Positions 1-14,800 of a DNA stretch of 64,000 nt are shown one piece after another (the stretch's first letter is position 1; each line of letters begins with the position of its first letter). This DNA comes from Nelumbo lutea (lineage: Eukaryota > Streptophyta > Magnoliopsida > Proteales > Nelumbonaceae), in the NCBI GenBank assembly GCA_022828595.1, contig JAKGHH010000003.1, forward strand, positions 9,796,934-9,860,933, given 5' to 3'. The position numbers were made by a program, and so were the translations under genes. The notes under the pieces were generated by a model, which did no database searches, had not been told where the DNA came from, and was given only the letters and a program-made list of their open reading frames with translations.

Positions 1-415
1 AGCATTGTATTTGAATTTGTGACACTGTTTTTCTGAAGTAAATAATGCAGCAATTCCGCACACAGTGACAGTCTTAACTCTTAAATAGTTCGATGGAAGC
101 TGGAATTTCTCTCTCGACGTAAAATGAAAGTTATGGGCCATAGTCTCGTCTCTCTCAGTCTCTTGGCATTATACTATAGATTCAATTCCAATCCAAGCTG
201 TCAAAGGCAAAAAAGGCAGCCCCTTTCTAAAATTCTTCATTTTTTTTATTTATTTTTATTTCAATTATGTTGGACGTGCTATGCCTGTGTGCGCCTTCCA
301 TTGTATCTAACTATCAACTTTCATCAGTTCCTGGTACTGATATGTAAGCGTTTTGGATAAAAAAATCTGGACATAAGATGAGGGAGAAGTGGAGAACGTG
401 CATTTTCTACTCATA
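1..415. other. No gene recognised at the window edge
   Basis: The only open frame here is a short one of 78 codons at 124-360 with no recognisable domain and a composition like translated AT-rich spacer. Nothing else can be supported. Confidence 0.5.
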
Positions 416-416
416 A

Positions 417-835
417 ACCCCCTAGGAATGGCAATGGGGTGGGGCGGGGCCGGGTTTGGACTATTTTATACCTATCTCGTATTTGCCCCAAACCTCAATG
501 GGGCTAAAAATCCTAACCCCATTCCTGTTCCCGTGGAAATGAGGATCCCTAACTTTGTCCTGCCCCATCCTAGTGATTCTTACTTCTATACTTATTAATT
601 ATTTTTTTCCAGACCTACCTCGAACTATTTTGTATTTTATAATATAATATATAATACTATACTATAATATAATATAATTGAGGTGAGGTGGACAAATATA
701 ATTTCTGCCCCATCCCGACTCCAGAGTTTTAGGTTTTCCCTAAACCATGACCAATGGTCAAAAAGCCTGCCCTAGTCGAGATGAGGTGGGGTGGGGGCCC
801 CACAGGTATGGGTCAAATTCCCATCTCTAGTTCTC
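417..835. repeat. Degenerate TIR-like repeat rich in GGGGTGGGGCGGGG
   Basis: The left end (ctaggaatggcaatgg) and the reverse complement of the right end (ctagagatgggaatttg) resemble each other. Between them lies G/C-skewed sequence of the 'gggtggggcgggg' kind that is common in plant spacers, and an AT-rich stretch around 640-680. No transposase is coded. I read it as an old non-autonomous DNA element; the family is not identified and no target duplication was found. Confidence 0.4.
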
Positions 836-855
836 TACCCCATGTTCAGGTGGGA

Positions 856-992
856 ACGAGATTTGTTCCTCACACGAGCACCTCACAGGCACATCCACCG
901 TGTATTAGGAACATCTCCCATGAATAATAACTTATAAGTAAGGAGATGTTCCTGATGCATGGTAGGATGTGCGTGCGAGGAGCAGATCTCGT
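856..992. mobile_element. Foldback MITE, family FB1, copy 1
   Basis: The element is almost entirely palindromic. The left arm acgagatttgttcctcac matches the reverse complement of the right arm acgagatctgctcctcgc, and the arms continue through an 'aggaacatctcc' core to a short AT-rich loop. Three related copies lie at 17324, 20828 and 22284. It has no coding capacity. Confidence 0.75.
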
Positions 993-1067
993 CTCGGTTA
1001 GGTGCTAAATATGATATGGGCACATCCCTTTTTTCAAAAAAAAAATCTGACACGGAATCATTTGTTT

Positions 1068-1475
1068 AAATGGGGGGTCTGAATGTAGTAGGCACATTGG
1101 TTAATCCCAATGAGTGAATACGTAATAGCTGTGTGACACATGTCCCTGTGTCTTTTATCCAAACATTTTTATTTTGTTAGATAGAAATTATTCATTATTT
1201 TATTATTTTTGTCAAAATAATTAAAAATAAAAAACAATAAGAAAGAAAAATCCAAACATATTGGAAGTTGAAATTCATTTATGTTTTTCTTTTTTATTAA
1301 TTATTATTTTTAATTATTTTAATAAAGATAATAAAATAATAGATAATTTTTATCTAAGAAATAAAAAAAATTTGAATAAAAGGGACGTTAACGGAGACAT
1401 ATATCATACAGCTATTACCTGTTCACTCATTCTGCTTATGTGCCTACTCATCGGATGGGGGCATCAACATTGAAA
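1068..1475. mobile_element. Foldback element of about 400 bp with long inverted arms
   Basis: The left arm holds aatgagtgaatacgtaatag, followed by a 'ttttatccaaacattttt' stretch and an AT-rich run. The right arm reads the same in reverse complement (aatgagtgaacaggtaatag, then 'ttttattcaaattttttt'). The arms are roughly 190 bp each with a small centre. It carries no gene, and the exact termini and target duplication were not resolved. Confidence 0.65.
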
Positions 1476-1890
1476 TTTAGGTGACATTTTACAGTCTTTT
1501 GCTTGGCCAATGATGGGGTGTGCAGTGTGCCTTTAGAAACTCATTGATTATAGAGAAGTATTTATTACTGAATCTTTTCTTTTTCCGCATGACATCTCTC
1601 TCTTATCTACACAGCAGTGGCCTTGAAAATAATGTCAAGTCTCATGTGCAATACCCACCACCCCTTCTCTCCGAGTGGCTTTATTACTCTTAATATTTCT
1701 GTAATCTCCTGCCCTCTCTTATCATTTATTACCCCGCAATCAATACCCGGGTTTCCCTTTCTCTCCTGGCCTTTTGTTTTACTGTTGAAGCTGTTCAAAA
1801 TTTCAAACACAACCAGCACAAATTCTGCATTTTCTACCCTGTAAACCGGGGTGCAATCCCCGACAAAAGCTTCAAACCTGAATCTGTGAA

Positions 1891-2832
1891 ATGGGTTTGA
1901 ACAGATTTTCATGGCTTCTTTTCTTCTCTTTGCCGTTTCTACTACTCTGCCTGGAAATTCATTGTTACAGTTCAGAACCTTCTGTAAATTTTTTAAGCAC
2001 TCCATTGACATTCTCGCGTCAGTCCTCAGCTACATTTCTATTCCAAGTTCGGAAGGCTTCTAAAGAATACACTTGCAGCAATTGTAGCATCAAATGCAAG
2101 GTCATTTGAAGACTTATTTTTTTTCTTTTCTTCTGTTATATCCTTTCTTAGTTTTGCTGACTGCGCGGTTTTCATATATATATTTTTTTCTTTCTAATTT
2201 GGTGTTGAAGCGGTTTTCGTTCGGTTTTTTTTTTTTTTTTCCTTTATAGCTTCTTAGTTTTTCTTCTCATGTCAATGTCGTTTTATATATTTGGTTGAGG
2301 TTGTAATTGGTGATGCTTTGGCGACAAGTCCTGAAAATAGCACATTCGGTTTCTACGGATGAGGAATAATAAGCTTGGGATTCATTGTCCTTGTAAACAA
2401 AAAAAAAAAAAAAAAGATGCATAGGTCCTTAAAACAGAGTATTTAGTTTATATATATATATATCAGAAGTGATAGGTTTCAGTACTTTACTATAGTAAGT
2501 CAGGAAAGTTTAGGAAGTTCAGTTTGTTCTATTCAGATGTAATGTAAGAAAGCATATGCTGATGATACCAGAAGAATTTCGTAAGAACTAACAAAAGATA
2601 ATATTTTTCTTTTCTCACTTTCTAGAGACAGGATTATGTAGCTAATCCCAAATAGTTGGGATTAAGGCCAAGTTGGGTTGAATTGCTCACTTTCTAGAGA
2701 ATTATAGGGAGTATTTGAATCAGGTAACAACAGGTAAAAGTGCTTAAAGGCATTTCATGATGTTCCTATCTTTCAGGTTGGAACTTGGAAGAATTGGGAT
2801 GGTCAACAAGTTTTAAGTAGTAGTATTGTCTT

Positions 2833-2892
<60 letters not shown>

Positions 2893-5800
2893 TCACTCAC
2901 TCACTCACTCACTCACTCACTCTTGTTTGAAAGAATGCTTCTTTTTTAGTTTGAGTTTCTTTTCTAATTTGAGTTTCTTTCATTCTATAATGAAAATGGA
3001 TATTTGATTTGTGTTTGAATCATCATGATCGTTATGGTTCATATCAGGCATCTTTTTAAAATTCATCAAGATTATTATACTGTTTTTCTTATTTTACTGT
3101 TTTTCCTTTTTTTTTTGTTGTATGACAAGCTTTTATCTAGGTTAATGAATAGACCCCTATGTTTGATTATTTTTGCTTCCCCATGACATGAAGATTCTGG
3201 CTTGAATACATTATAATAACAAGTTGGTTGAGTTTCCTTCTTTTGGTTTCCATGTTCACTTAATATGATGATCATGCTATGCAGCTAGATGGCCAAATCT
3301 CTTCTGATTGTGAAACCAGGAAGGTTTCTTATATGGATTTGCATGATGGTAACCACACATTTGAGGTTTGCATCAATGGATCTCAAGGAGTCGGCTGTGC
3401 TAGCTATAACTGGACTGTTGGTTAAGAAACTATCCTTTATCCTTTTCTGAGTCTTGCTTATATTTTCTACTGAAAAATTTAGGTTTTGTAAATGGGTCAA
3501 ATACTCTGTGAAGTGGCATTCAATTCTCAGAATAAACTTCAACTCACCTTTAAGTTTCATTTTAACTTGGTGAATTGACAAAAAGATAAAAGAAGACATG
3601 ATTGTTTAAAGGGTATGAAGGACATAATAGAACATTGAATGAGGCCTAATGGTATACCTTTTGCAGTTTAATTAGATTTAGCTTCTGTTGAATAGGTTGC
3701 TAATTTTAGTTATATTTTATTCCTGCAGATACAATCCTGCCTACCGCATATGTTACTGCTTCAACATCTTTTACAAATGCACTAAATGTGTCCATAGATA
3801 TTTCTTTTAGTGAACCCTGCACTGGTGGAGGTGGTTTTGGGTGCTCATCTGTGAACACCTGCAATGTGAGTAGGTGGCCTAATAAATTTATCAAGCTTCT
3901 AAGCACTCATGTTTTACTTTTATTTTTGTTAGGATATACCTTTTAATTGAATTTATGGTTTTGTTAACGTTGTTTTTATAACAATTTCTTTTTCCTTATA
4001 ATTTTTCTTGAGGGAAATATTATATTGTATGGCAAAAAGATCTCTACACAAGAGGATGTACAAACATGCAAATTAGCTAAAAACTACTTGGGCAAAGAGT
4101 TGCCACTATAACAGAAGCTTTATTTGGCCAGACTACCTGCAATCAAGAAGCCAAGTTCAGTTCACTAGAGTGAATATCCACCTAGTTTGAATCTTCATGC
4201 CTTGTAGAGTTTCTTGATCCCATTCAATAGTTAGGTCATCTGCAAAAACTGCATTATGAGCTCTATAACTAGTCTATTTTTTTATTTTTTTTGTGGGTAC
4301 TTGGCAATACAGGACCCCATAAGAAGGATTGTCACTTCACTTTAGCTGTGCCTTTATCTCCCATGGCTCCACTGGGAGCTCAATACATACTCTAGTTAGC
4401 ATTATATAACCCTCCCTCCACACATTGCCAGCCGGTCCTCTAACTGACTGAGAACCCACATCAAATCTGAGAAGACTCACCATGGATGGGAGGGGGAAAA
4501 GCTGCATGTCAAGTAGGGCCACCGGAAGAGGATGGAAAGATCTGTGTGCGATTTGGCAAGTAACCAAAGCGCCGAGGAGGAAGAAAACTTGGCCTCTTGA
4601 GTTCTAAAAGATGCTTCATTGTTTTGGAAGACCCATCTGTTCTCTTTCCCTATAACTAGAGAAGGCATCTGCTTTGGATGCCACCAGTCAAAGAAGGGAA
4701 GATGCTTTTGCAGTCAATAATAATTTTTAATGGGTGTATATGGAAGTAACAATATTTGCAAATTGCAAATAACAACCATCTTGGAGTAGCTTTTAACAAT
4801 CGATTTTTTGCTTTAGTTTGACAGCAGCATTTAAACAACTCTTACAGATACCCTCTTCTTTATATACAGCTGCTTGTTTTTGGTGCTGGGCAAGTTATAC
4901 CATCCACCCTGAGGATTGTTCAGCCTTACCTCAAATATTCTCTTCTTGTGGGGTTATCATCCAGGGCGCAGTATGGACGAGTGATAGTGGTAATGGATAA
5001 AGATTTCTGCACAGACAGTGCTGGAAACAAGTTTACAAGAAGTTCAAATTCGAGTTCTGTTGTACACTTTGGTGAGTCTCATTTTTTGTTTTCCACATAA
5101 GACTATATCAATTTCTTATGGAAATACGAAATTGACTAAAAGTTCATTTTATTACAAATAAAGAAGTAAAAAGCTTTGTTGTATGAAATGTTAAGATGCT
5201 TTTATCTTCCTCTAGGATCATTACCGAATGCTGGTCCTGGTTATCCGGGGTCTCAGGAGGGGTGGAGTGGATACGAACCTACCTCCAGCATTTCCTTGCA
5301 CAAAGTGGTTTTTATCAGACTTGAACCCAAGTTCTCATACTTGTCAACCTGAGTTTTTACCATTGAACCGAGCAATGCTTTTATCATATCATTTTGGACA
5401 ATTGTTTGTATGTTTCAACAATACTGACATGTTCATTTGCATCATCAATATCATTTTAAAGTAGGAATGAATGGCCATCAACCCCTCCTAAAATAAACAA
5501 AAAAGAAGCATGAATTTTCTGGTTGAAATTAACCCATGTTGGTATATTGGTTGAGCAGTTTGTGTAAATACAAATATTCTTAGTCCAAGTTAACACATTT
5601 TTCCACTCACTTTATTCTTTTGGTATATTGCTTCTCCAGATAGAAGAAATGTATTCGTGAACTTGAGGACTCATATCCCAGAAAAGTTACTTGAACTCAA
5701 CAGTGAAACTAGAACAGTTGAGGCAACTAATAACTTTAAGAACTTGAAGATCTATTTGTACTTCTCAGTACCCATACTCAACTCATCTTCTGAAATTCTA

Positions 5801-8800
5801 CGTTCTCTCCACCCAAGTCAGGGATTGCTTCTTCCTACTAATGGAAAAAGCCTTGGGAATCGTCGGTTTGGGTTTCTGGTAAATTATTTTCTTATGAAAT
5901 TTCTATATTCATGCTTTTAATTTTCTTATCCTCATATTAATTCATGACTAATTTTCCAAATCTGGAACCTATCTGTATCTCTTCCCACCCCATACCTGGC
6001 CACCACTGATTTCCTTTGCTACCACCTCCAAGGGGTGGATCAAGTTAGGTTAGTCTAAGATAGAATTTTCCAATACCCTCCATTGGTGAGTTGGTTAGTG
6101 GATGTAAGCAGTAGCCAAGAAAAAGAACAAGTTGGTTTTGTAAAATATATTCAGCCCTACTCACCATCAGTCCATCACCACTACAATAACACCAGCATCA
6201 GTGATGATGCCATTTTTTGTCACAAATTTCTAATTTGAATATTTTTCTTTCAGGTTAGAAATATATCATGTATTGCTGTTGTTACTATAAGCTTTGACTC
6301 AAGCTCTATAATCAGCAGACAAGGAACCCCAGTCTCTCAGATTGCTCCTGTTACTTTTCTTTATGGTACCTTCTATGCTTATTCTTGAGAACTAAGAAAC
6401 TATTTGGCATGTTTTCCATGAAATTAGGTGAAACGATTGTCAAATACTATCTTGATATTTTATCTTCAGAATAATTAATCAGCTCTTTCCTTGCTAAACA
6501 AGGAGGAACATAGGAAACACTTGTTTTGGGAGGTTAATGGCATAGTTGTCAAGGAGTTGCCTAGGTGACTAGGTGCCCTTGGCTGAGTGCCGTGCTTATA
6601 GCAACAAGACACCCTCCTAGGCAACAAAAATGACAAAGTTGGCAACTTATTATAATATAATTCATCTTGCTACATCTTAATAATATGTGTGTTAAAACAT
6701 TCTACTATATACTATATATGTATCATCTATACCCGCCTATGGTTGGATAAGGTTTGGATGATGATGATATGTATCATTTATACTTTGTTTTAAGGTTTTA
6801 CTACTGATATTTAAAAGATCCAAGTCTTTTGAGAAGAGAAAAAGAAAGAAAGAATTGAAATATAAAGAGGTTTCTTTCTCTCTCTCTCTCTCTTACATTA
6901 AATAAAAGTGTGGCTCCACCCTTGTTCTCTTTTACCTTTTAATTACTCTCTATCTTAAAAATTTTATCATATAAAATCATAGCCTTCTTTAGTTTCTAAT
7001 TTGTTACGAAATTTCTTTATTAAATACTTATTATATTAAAATTATTTTGAAAGTTTTGAAATTAATATATTTAAAATACCATTATCGCAGCAGATGGATT
7101 GCTCCATTGCGATCTGGGTGACCAGGGTTCAAATCTTGGAAACAGCCTCTCTGTATGTGCAGGGGTAAGGCTGCATACATCTGTCCCTCCCTAGACCCTG
7201 CATTGGTGGGAGCCTCGTGTACTGGGCTGCCCTTTTTTATTGTCCTGGATATGTTGGTTTTCTATATTTTGAAAGGAATTTTAATGATCTTAATTAGAAG
7301 ATTTGCTATTTTTTTCAATTAATTTTGCATGCTGAATGGTATATAAAACTAGGAACTAGGCAAAACTTGGTTTCTATGTTTTATGAAATTCTTATCACTT
7401 GGTGCCTGCCTAGGTGACTAGGCGCCCCACTATCACCCAAAATTGCCAAAATGTGTTGACAACTATGGTGAATATTGAAAAAAACTCATACAGGCAAGAT
7501 GCATGGGTAAGAAGTGGGGTTAGGTAGTGTAGGCTAACCTAACAAGTAGGACTCTCTCATATTGTACATATCATTCTTTTACCACAATCGATTAAGTGTT
7601 TTCACTATATCAATCAAAATAACTCTATTGTTAATATTTCATGTTGTCATTAGGACATCATTGATTAATGGTCTTTTCTTCCTATCCTTTGATCCTATCA
7701 TTTTATTTGTGTATGTTTTGAAGTACCCATATAGTTGGGATGAGTCATGGATAATGATGATGATGATGATGTTTTGAAATACCTAATTTTGTTAACCACC
7801 CAAGATGTCAGTGTATTTTGAGAATCAGATCAAATCATTGTTCTAACAGCAGATAGCTATTGGGTTGGCAATTTTATGAACACTTTATAGAATACTTATT
7901 TAATATCTGCTGTCCAGGTATACAGAAACAGATACTTTGGCCATTAGACGGAAAACCAAGGCCTTCTCTGTTCAATTCCTAGAAACATTTTTATAGGACT
8001 ATTCATATCTAGAGATAATAAGACATAATCCATCTATAGAAATTAGATTTTGAGGTTTGATTGTCTTTTCCTGACGCATATATGCATATGAAATACCAGA
8101 TTCTCAACGTCCTTCTGTGAGATTGAGTACGACATCTAAAACGAGGACGAGAGAACGTACTGTACTTGTAGTAATAAAGTTCATCAAGCCTGTATTTGGT
8201 TTCAACTCTTCATCTCTATTGGTTTCAGGAGGGCATTTGCAGAGGCAAGTTTTCCTGCCTTTATTACTTCATTTTCAGTTAGTAGAAGCCAGAAAGTTAT
8301 GACTATGATTATTTGTGTATCTCTGCCAAGCCTTATGATTCTTATGGACTTGAAGAAGTATATTAGAGTAACCTGTAATGGAAACTAGTTTATATCTGAA
8401 AATGGAGGTATTATAATAAGAAAATCTAAATCCTAAAAGAATTCATGAAGCTAAAGTACCTCTGAAGGTGTCAAACAGGTGAAGTGAGGTGATAACTTAA
8501 TAGTAGATTAGGATAATATCCTTTTGCTTGTTTTTCAGAATTTGAAGATTTTTCTTTCCTTCTAATTTTCTTTTATGTGTTTTCCTACAATGTGGGTCAC
8601 TTTCTGTTTAATTAGAACTTTTGCCATGTATTTTACATAAATAGGTTCTTGCATGGATATCTGTATTCATCAGCCACCTGAAAACAAGAAAAAAATTGCT
8701 GATATTTTTTTCCTTCTTGGCATTAGTGACATAGTTGCATATGATACCAATTTTCTAAGAATAAATGGGCAACATAGTCTTTTTAATGCTGTGGTCCAGG

Positions 8801-11800
8801 AATCAATGCTCTTTGAAGTTGACTCTTTACATTCTGATACATTTTATAACATTGTGCAGCTTTCTTGAAATTAGTAGGAGCATATACACTGCAGACATAC
8901 ATGCTGATGATAAGATAGTATCAATCAATGTTCCAGAAAACATAACTGGAGATGTTGCTGGAAACAAAAATCTAGCATCCAATGTTCTACAAGTGAGGCA
9001 TTGTAAGGATTCATAGTTTGTTGCCTTAGTGTTATTTTAATTTATTGCTAAGATTAGTAAGAGTATGTAAAGGAGCAGGCCACACCTCTCCAAATTTATA
9101 TTTACCATATTTGAACTTTGTATCCAGAAAAGGATGGATTTGGGTTTGTCTATTTGGATGCTTTCTAGTCCAAAGTAGGTTGCCATCATGCTACATACAC
9201 ACTTCCACTGAGGACCAGGTCGGGTTTTGATCTGAATTCAAATCCAATATTGAAATGCATTTGATATGAGTCCAAACCTTGAACTGGGCTGGATACATGT
9301 GCAGACTTGTAAATGTGTGCTTTTGGATCTGGACAAAGTCCAATTGCATCTGTTTAACCCCAGCCTTGTTTTATGTCCAAGGTTGGCCCAAGTTAGGTGT
9401 TCTCAGGATATTTTTGAATAGCATGTGGTATCCTCTTCACGCTTTAAATGCATTTTGATCATAGTTCCATTTGCATTTTAAGTCAGCATCTTCTTCTATT
9501 GGTTTTTCTTTCTTTCTTTATATTTGTGATAATATGCGTCTGAGTTTTTCTTTCTTTTTTTTTGGTCTTTTGCAGATTCTGTCCCTATTATATCATCTGT
9601 CTTTTCCATCTTTGTAACTGCCACATTTGCAGTAACAGCTTTGGCTGCGGGACTGCTTGCTGTTTCAACTGAGAGTCTTCAATCAATGGGAGCATTTTCC
9701 AGACCGTCTTCTTTGATTTCTGATCCTGCAAGAAATCTTTTTGTATGATACCTAACCTTTCAAATGATTGTCAGTACTGTAGTTAGTAACTTTGATCTAA
9801 AACAACTTAGTTTTCAGAGCCATCTTTTTTTTTTTTGATAAGGAATATTGTATTACTCAAAATAAGGGAAAAGATTCCATCAAACTAATTACAAAAGGGA
9901 AGCATCCAAGGCACACATGCCAGAAGAATTTTATGTAGAGTATACTGACTATATAAAATATATCCACTAATTACTCATTTACAGAATAAACAAATAGGAT
10001 CCTCTCCCATTGATTTGTGAATTGTTCCTTTTTCATGCCTGTGAACTCCTTCAGAATACCAGCCCATTCAATCATGCACCTCTCAGTCTTCCTTATCAGT
10101 CCTTCTATCTCTGACTCTGATTGATTGAAGACTTTACTATTGCACTCCAGCCAAATGGCCCAACACAGGGCACTAGAAACCAAATGCCATACTATCCTGC
10201 CCCTGCTACTAAACACCTTAGAGGACCAAGATGCAATCAGAGATGCCAGATCTCTTGGCATCACCGTAACCACCCTGAACAGCTGCAGGAAACGGTGCCA
10301 TATAGGGTATGAAACTGGGCACCACAGTTAAAGATGAGATACATCTTCAACCTCTGATTGGAATAGGAATTCTGTTGAGGATTGCAGACCACAAGAAGAT
10401 TTTGACCTTCAACGGCCATTTGGCTTTCTGGATCCAAGACCAAGGAACTGGTTCTTTCAAATGGGATCTCATAATTTAAAGAATGATCTGACTGTAAACT
10501 TTCTGAGGCTTCCAAGGTCCACCACATACTGTCCTGCATGTAGAAATAAAGCAGCACCTTTCAAATAAATAAAACTTGAAAATGGTAAACCAAGAGAAAG
10601 GGAAGAGAAAATGCATGACTTAACATACAAGAGTTATCCATGGATAATCTCTCCTTTTTGAGAAACCACATTCTCAGTCATCTCAAAACTATTTTTTTTC
10701 TGGGAGATTGTTGAAAATGTTCAGAGCTTTCCTGTAATAGCTTCTGCAGATAGAAAATGTGGTTAATCAATTGAAATTCTTCAAACATTGTAATAAGAAT
10801 TCTTAATATGGTAGAGTTTCTTTTATATGGCGAACATTCTACATAACCAGCTCCTGAGACCTAATAGCAAAATTGGACAAAACTTGTGAGAAGCTATTCT
10901 GGATGTTCCTTTGTGCTGAAAATTCAGATCCTTTATAAACTTCATCAGTATTTTGTTAACTGGATTAGATCAATTTATAATCATGTATTTGGTACATAAG
11001 ATCCCATGATCAGAATATTGCTTGACAACACAAAATGCTCCTTGATTCCTGTCTAACCGGTTGTGGTTCCTGGAAAGGTTTAAAGACCACTGTGATTTAA
11101 ACTAAAAATCTTTGACAGATTGACACTTTCGATTAGACAGGTCTAGGTTTAACTCCCCTGCACATTGTGATTCTGTTGTCAAACGTTGGTTCGTGACTGT
11201 GTATCAATATGTCTCAGCTAGGGATTTGAAACAATCTATAAATATTTAGAAGCATCCTTTAGTTTCTTTTGAGATACATATCTCTTCAGATTCAGATGTT
11301 TCTTTTTAGATGCTTCTAAAAGATTTTTCTTGTTTTTCTGTGATGCAGAGGATCACATGCCATATTCAGGTATTTGCTCTGTCTAGATGGTTAGCAGTTA
11401 CCATGCCAATTGAGTATTATGAATTTGCAAGGGCTTTGCAATGGAGTATACCCTATCTCAGTGTCCCATGGGAAACTAGAAGTGCTCAGAAAGTTATGAT
11501 AAATTCAAGCCCCCCTTCCATGACTCATCCAGGAATACCAAAGAATCATAAACTAGGAACTTCTGAGAGTATGATATTAGGCAATGGAAAATTGGAAACG
11601 GATGTATCCATATTTGGTTTGCCACTCACTCCAATGGAGTACAGATCATTTTTTGAGGTCAGAAAAAGCATTTTACCTTTCCTTCAACTGATTTCATCCA
11701 TCATTGGCATCAAATAATGACATATTGACATAATGAAGCTTGTACTCGCAGAGCCAAAATATTATACCTGAAGCCGAGCATATCTTGGATTCACAGAATT

Positions 11801-14800
11801 CAAATGAGTAAGTGATATGATGCTTCGATAGAAATGGGGAATATAAATGGCAATTCAGGGACAGCCTGGAACTTCCCTCACAGTTTAAATTTTAAATATA
11901 TTCTGTCAAAGGGAAATGGTGGTTTGGTGGAAGAGAATACTGATTTGGAGCTGATGAAATAGTAAACTGGACAAACCTAATTGGTGCATTTGTCCTCTGA
12001 CTGCATTGCTGCTTTTTAGTAGTTACCACTATGGTAATTCACTAATTTTTTGATTTGTAACAACATCAAGGAACTTAATTAAATCAATTAGTACAGCCAA
12101 GAGAACAATCTCAAAATTAAACTTAAGCTTATCCCCAGTATCTCCCCCATTACACAGGTTTTGACCTATTGTTACACTCGCTTTTAGCCCTGAATGGCTG
12201 GTCCTCAATACCAGGCTCCCTTAGTTTTCCATAACAATGACTTTTTGTCACTCTCAGGGACCTTTTGGTAATGACTGAAGTGGCTGAATTAAATGACTTA
12301 TTTCTTTGCCTTGTAGTGGATAAAATAGTCGTATAGTAAGTAACACATATAGACTATAGGGGAATAATAATTAACCCAATATCCCATTCAGCCATTAATG
12401 ATCTCACAATCTACTTAATGACTTATTCACTAAAGACAAGACAATAAGTCATTCAGTTTAATCGCCTGAATCATTATCAAATGGTACCTTAGCATATCAA
12501 ATATTGAGGTCTGCCAGGATTTCTCTGTAGAGGCATAGAACATCATACAACCATCATCATCACCATTACTATCCTATAAAATTTGTCCTGGCTATTTCAG
12601 ATCAGCCACTTGAATCCTTTATACAAGACAATAAGTCATTCAGTTTAATCGCCTGAATCATTATCAAATGGTACCTTAGCATATCAAATATTGAGGTCTG
12701 CCAGGATTTCTCTGTAGAGGCATAGAACATCATACAACCATCATCATCACCATTACTATCCTATAAAATTTGTCCTGGCTATTTCAGATCAGCCACTTGA
12801 ATCCTTTATCCTGCATAAGTCCATTCTACCAAGAATCATACCTTCCATACTACATATGCCTTCAAATATATTATGACAATTTTAATTGACATTCTTTAAA
12901 TGTTTCAACCTTCTATTTTCTGCTTTTTTTCTTCTGACAAAATAATTAATCCATAGTACTATAGAACAACAAATCTATTGAATCTTAACCAAATCAAAGT
13001 TGGCAGATATCGACTAGAAGCTGGGAAGAGTTTCTTGGTCTCATTGACATACTGGTGAAACCAGGAAATTGTGTGAAATTAAAGGAATAACTGGGGTGAT
13101 TGGGGAACAAAATTCGGCCAGAGGAGAATTTATCTGTAGTTTAAATGCGGTTTAATGTGTTTGAGTTTGAGATCAAATTAGGGTTTTGGTTATGAAATTT
13201 TAATGGGTAACCACTTAGCAAGACCTTGCTCCAACTATATGGGGTTGGCTACATATCCCCGTTTTTCTATTCCATCTCTTATCTATCCTATAGCAAATTA
13301 TTAGTCTTTAGATGTTTTCTCATTACATCAACCCATGTCCTTTTTGGCATTCCTTTAGCTTTTTTGTAGTACTAAGTTTGCACCAGGTTACTCCTTGTGC
13401 AATAAATGCATTTCTTTGTATATGCCCAAAGCATTTAAATCTACCTTTCCACATTTTATTACCTATTGAGGCTGTACTCTGCTTGATAATGACATTGCTA
13501 CCCTTATAGCCATTTTATAGGTCTTTTCAACCTGATTGGTATTTTTTGATAATGCAATACTTCAAGTGCATCTCTCTACTTCATTAACTCCACTCTAGTT
13601 TCATCACTTTTCCTTTGAGATTTCCATGAGAAGTAGATAGAAATTAGGGAAACTATGTTTAGAGGTTGAATTGAATTGAATGAAAAAACTTGTTCAGTGG
13701 AACTAGAAAAAGAAAGTGGTTGGATGGGATTGAGTTTTTCTAGGATTTCAGTGAATTTTCTGAGAGCATCAACTATCCAAGAATTTCTGGGTGGGTGCTA
13801 ATTAGGATGAGGAATAGATGCAGGCTTTAAACTTAATGTGGAGTGAGAATCATCTCAAATTTCAGGACTTTAAAGTTGTCAATCAGCTGCAAACATCAAC
13901 ATGACTTGAAATGAAAGATCAATTGCAAGAAGCATAGCAAGGAAAGAGACCTAGCAGGAAAGGGTTTTCTAGGAATCATTCGTAGATGTAGGATGAATTG
14001 TACCACCAGGCATTATATCACCAATAAATATCAAATTTTTATTCATGTCCTGTAAACTAAAGCATAACAAATATTTGTCCTCTTCCTTGTGCAGCCAACT
14101 CATAATATTAAGCAGGATTACCATTACATTGTGTTAACTACTACTAACATGCAAAACAAACTACCAACTGAAAAATCGGTTTCAGTAACATAAAAATTAG
14201 TAGGACTTAAGAAACATACTCCCACTGAAGGATTCCACATGAATGTAATTAAAAGGCAAATATATACATGCAACCGATGTATAGACTTTTGCACATGCTT
14301 GCTTCTATCTGTATTATATGTACCATATTCTACATCACCTACTATCACATAAGTTAAGTTGAAATGAATCACGGTTATATTTCATGAACTAGTAAGAATA
14401 GCTTTTTGTTTATGTTTTTTACAAGTAAACTGGCTTTTTGTGCTGCAGGTGGCAGGAATTCAGCAGAAACATGTTCTGGTTAGGTATGATATGTGGGAGT
14501 TTGATTCTGGTTCATGCTTTGGTCCTGTTCATTGTAAGATTCAGGAGAAAATTTTCAGAAAAGCATAGCTGTTATGGAGCACTTACCTTTCCAAGATTTG
14601 AGATATTCCTGATAATTCTTTCATTGCCTTGTATCTGCCAAGCTTCTGTTCCTCTAATTAAAGGTAACATGAATTAAATCTTCAAATAGTCCTTGTTCCT
14701 TTACCTGTCTTATAACCTTCCATATTTTATCCATTTTTTTAAATAAAACATCTGGCTCTTAAACATGATGAGGACCTTAATTGTGCTCTTTTAATACTAG

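Noticed and set aside
1607..2011. 134-codon minus-strand frame at the 5' end of the membrane-protein gene
   Set aside because: It is antisense to exon 1, which has a signal peptide and conserved continuation.
7087..7239. tRNA gene
   Set aside because: Only a B-box-like motif is present; no cloverleaf can be formed and the body matches a SINE.
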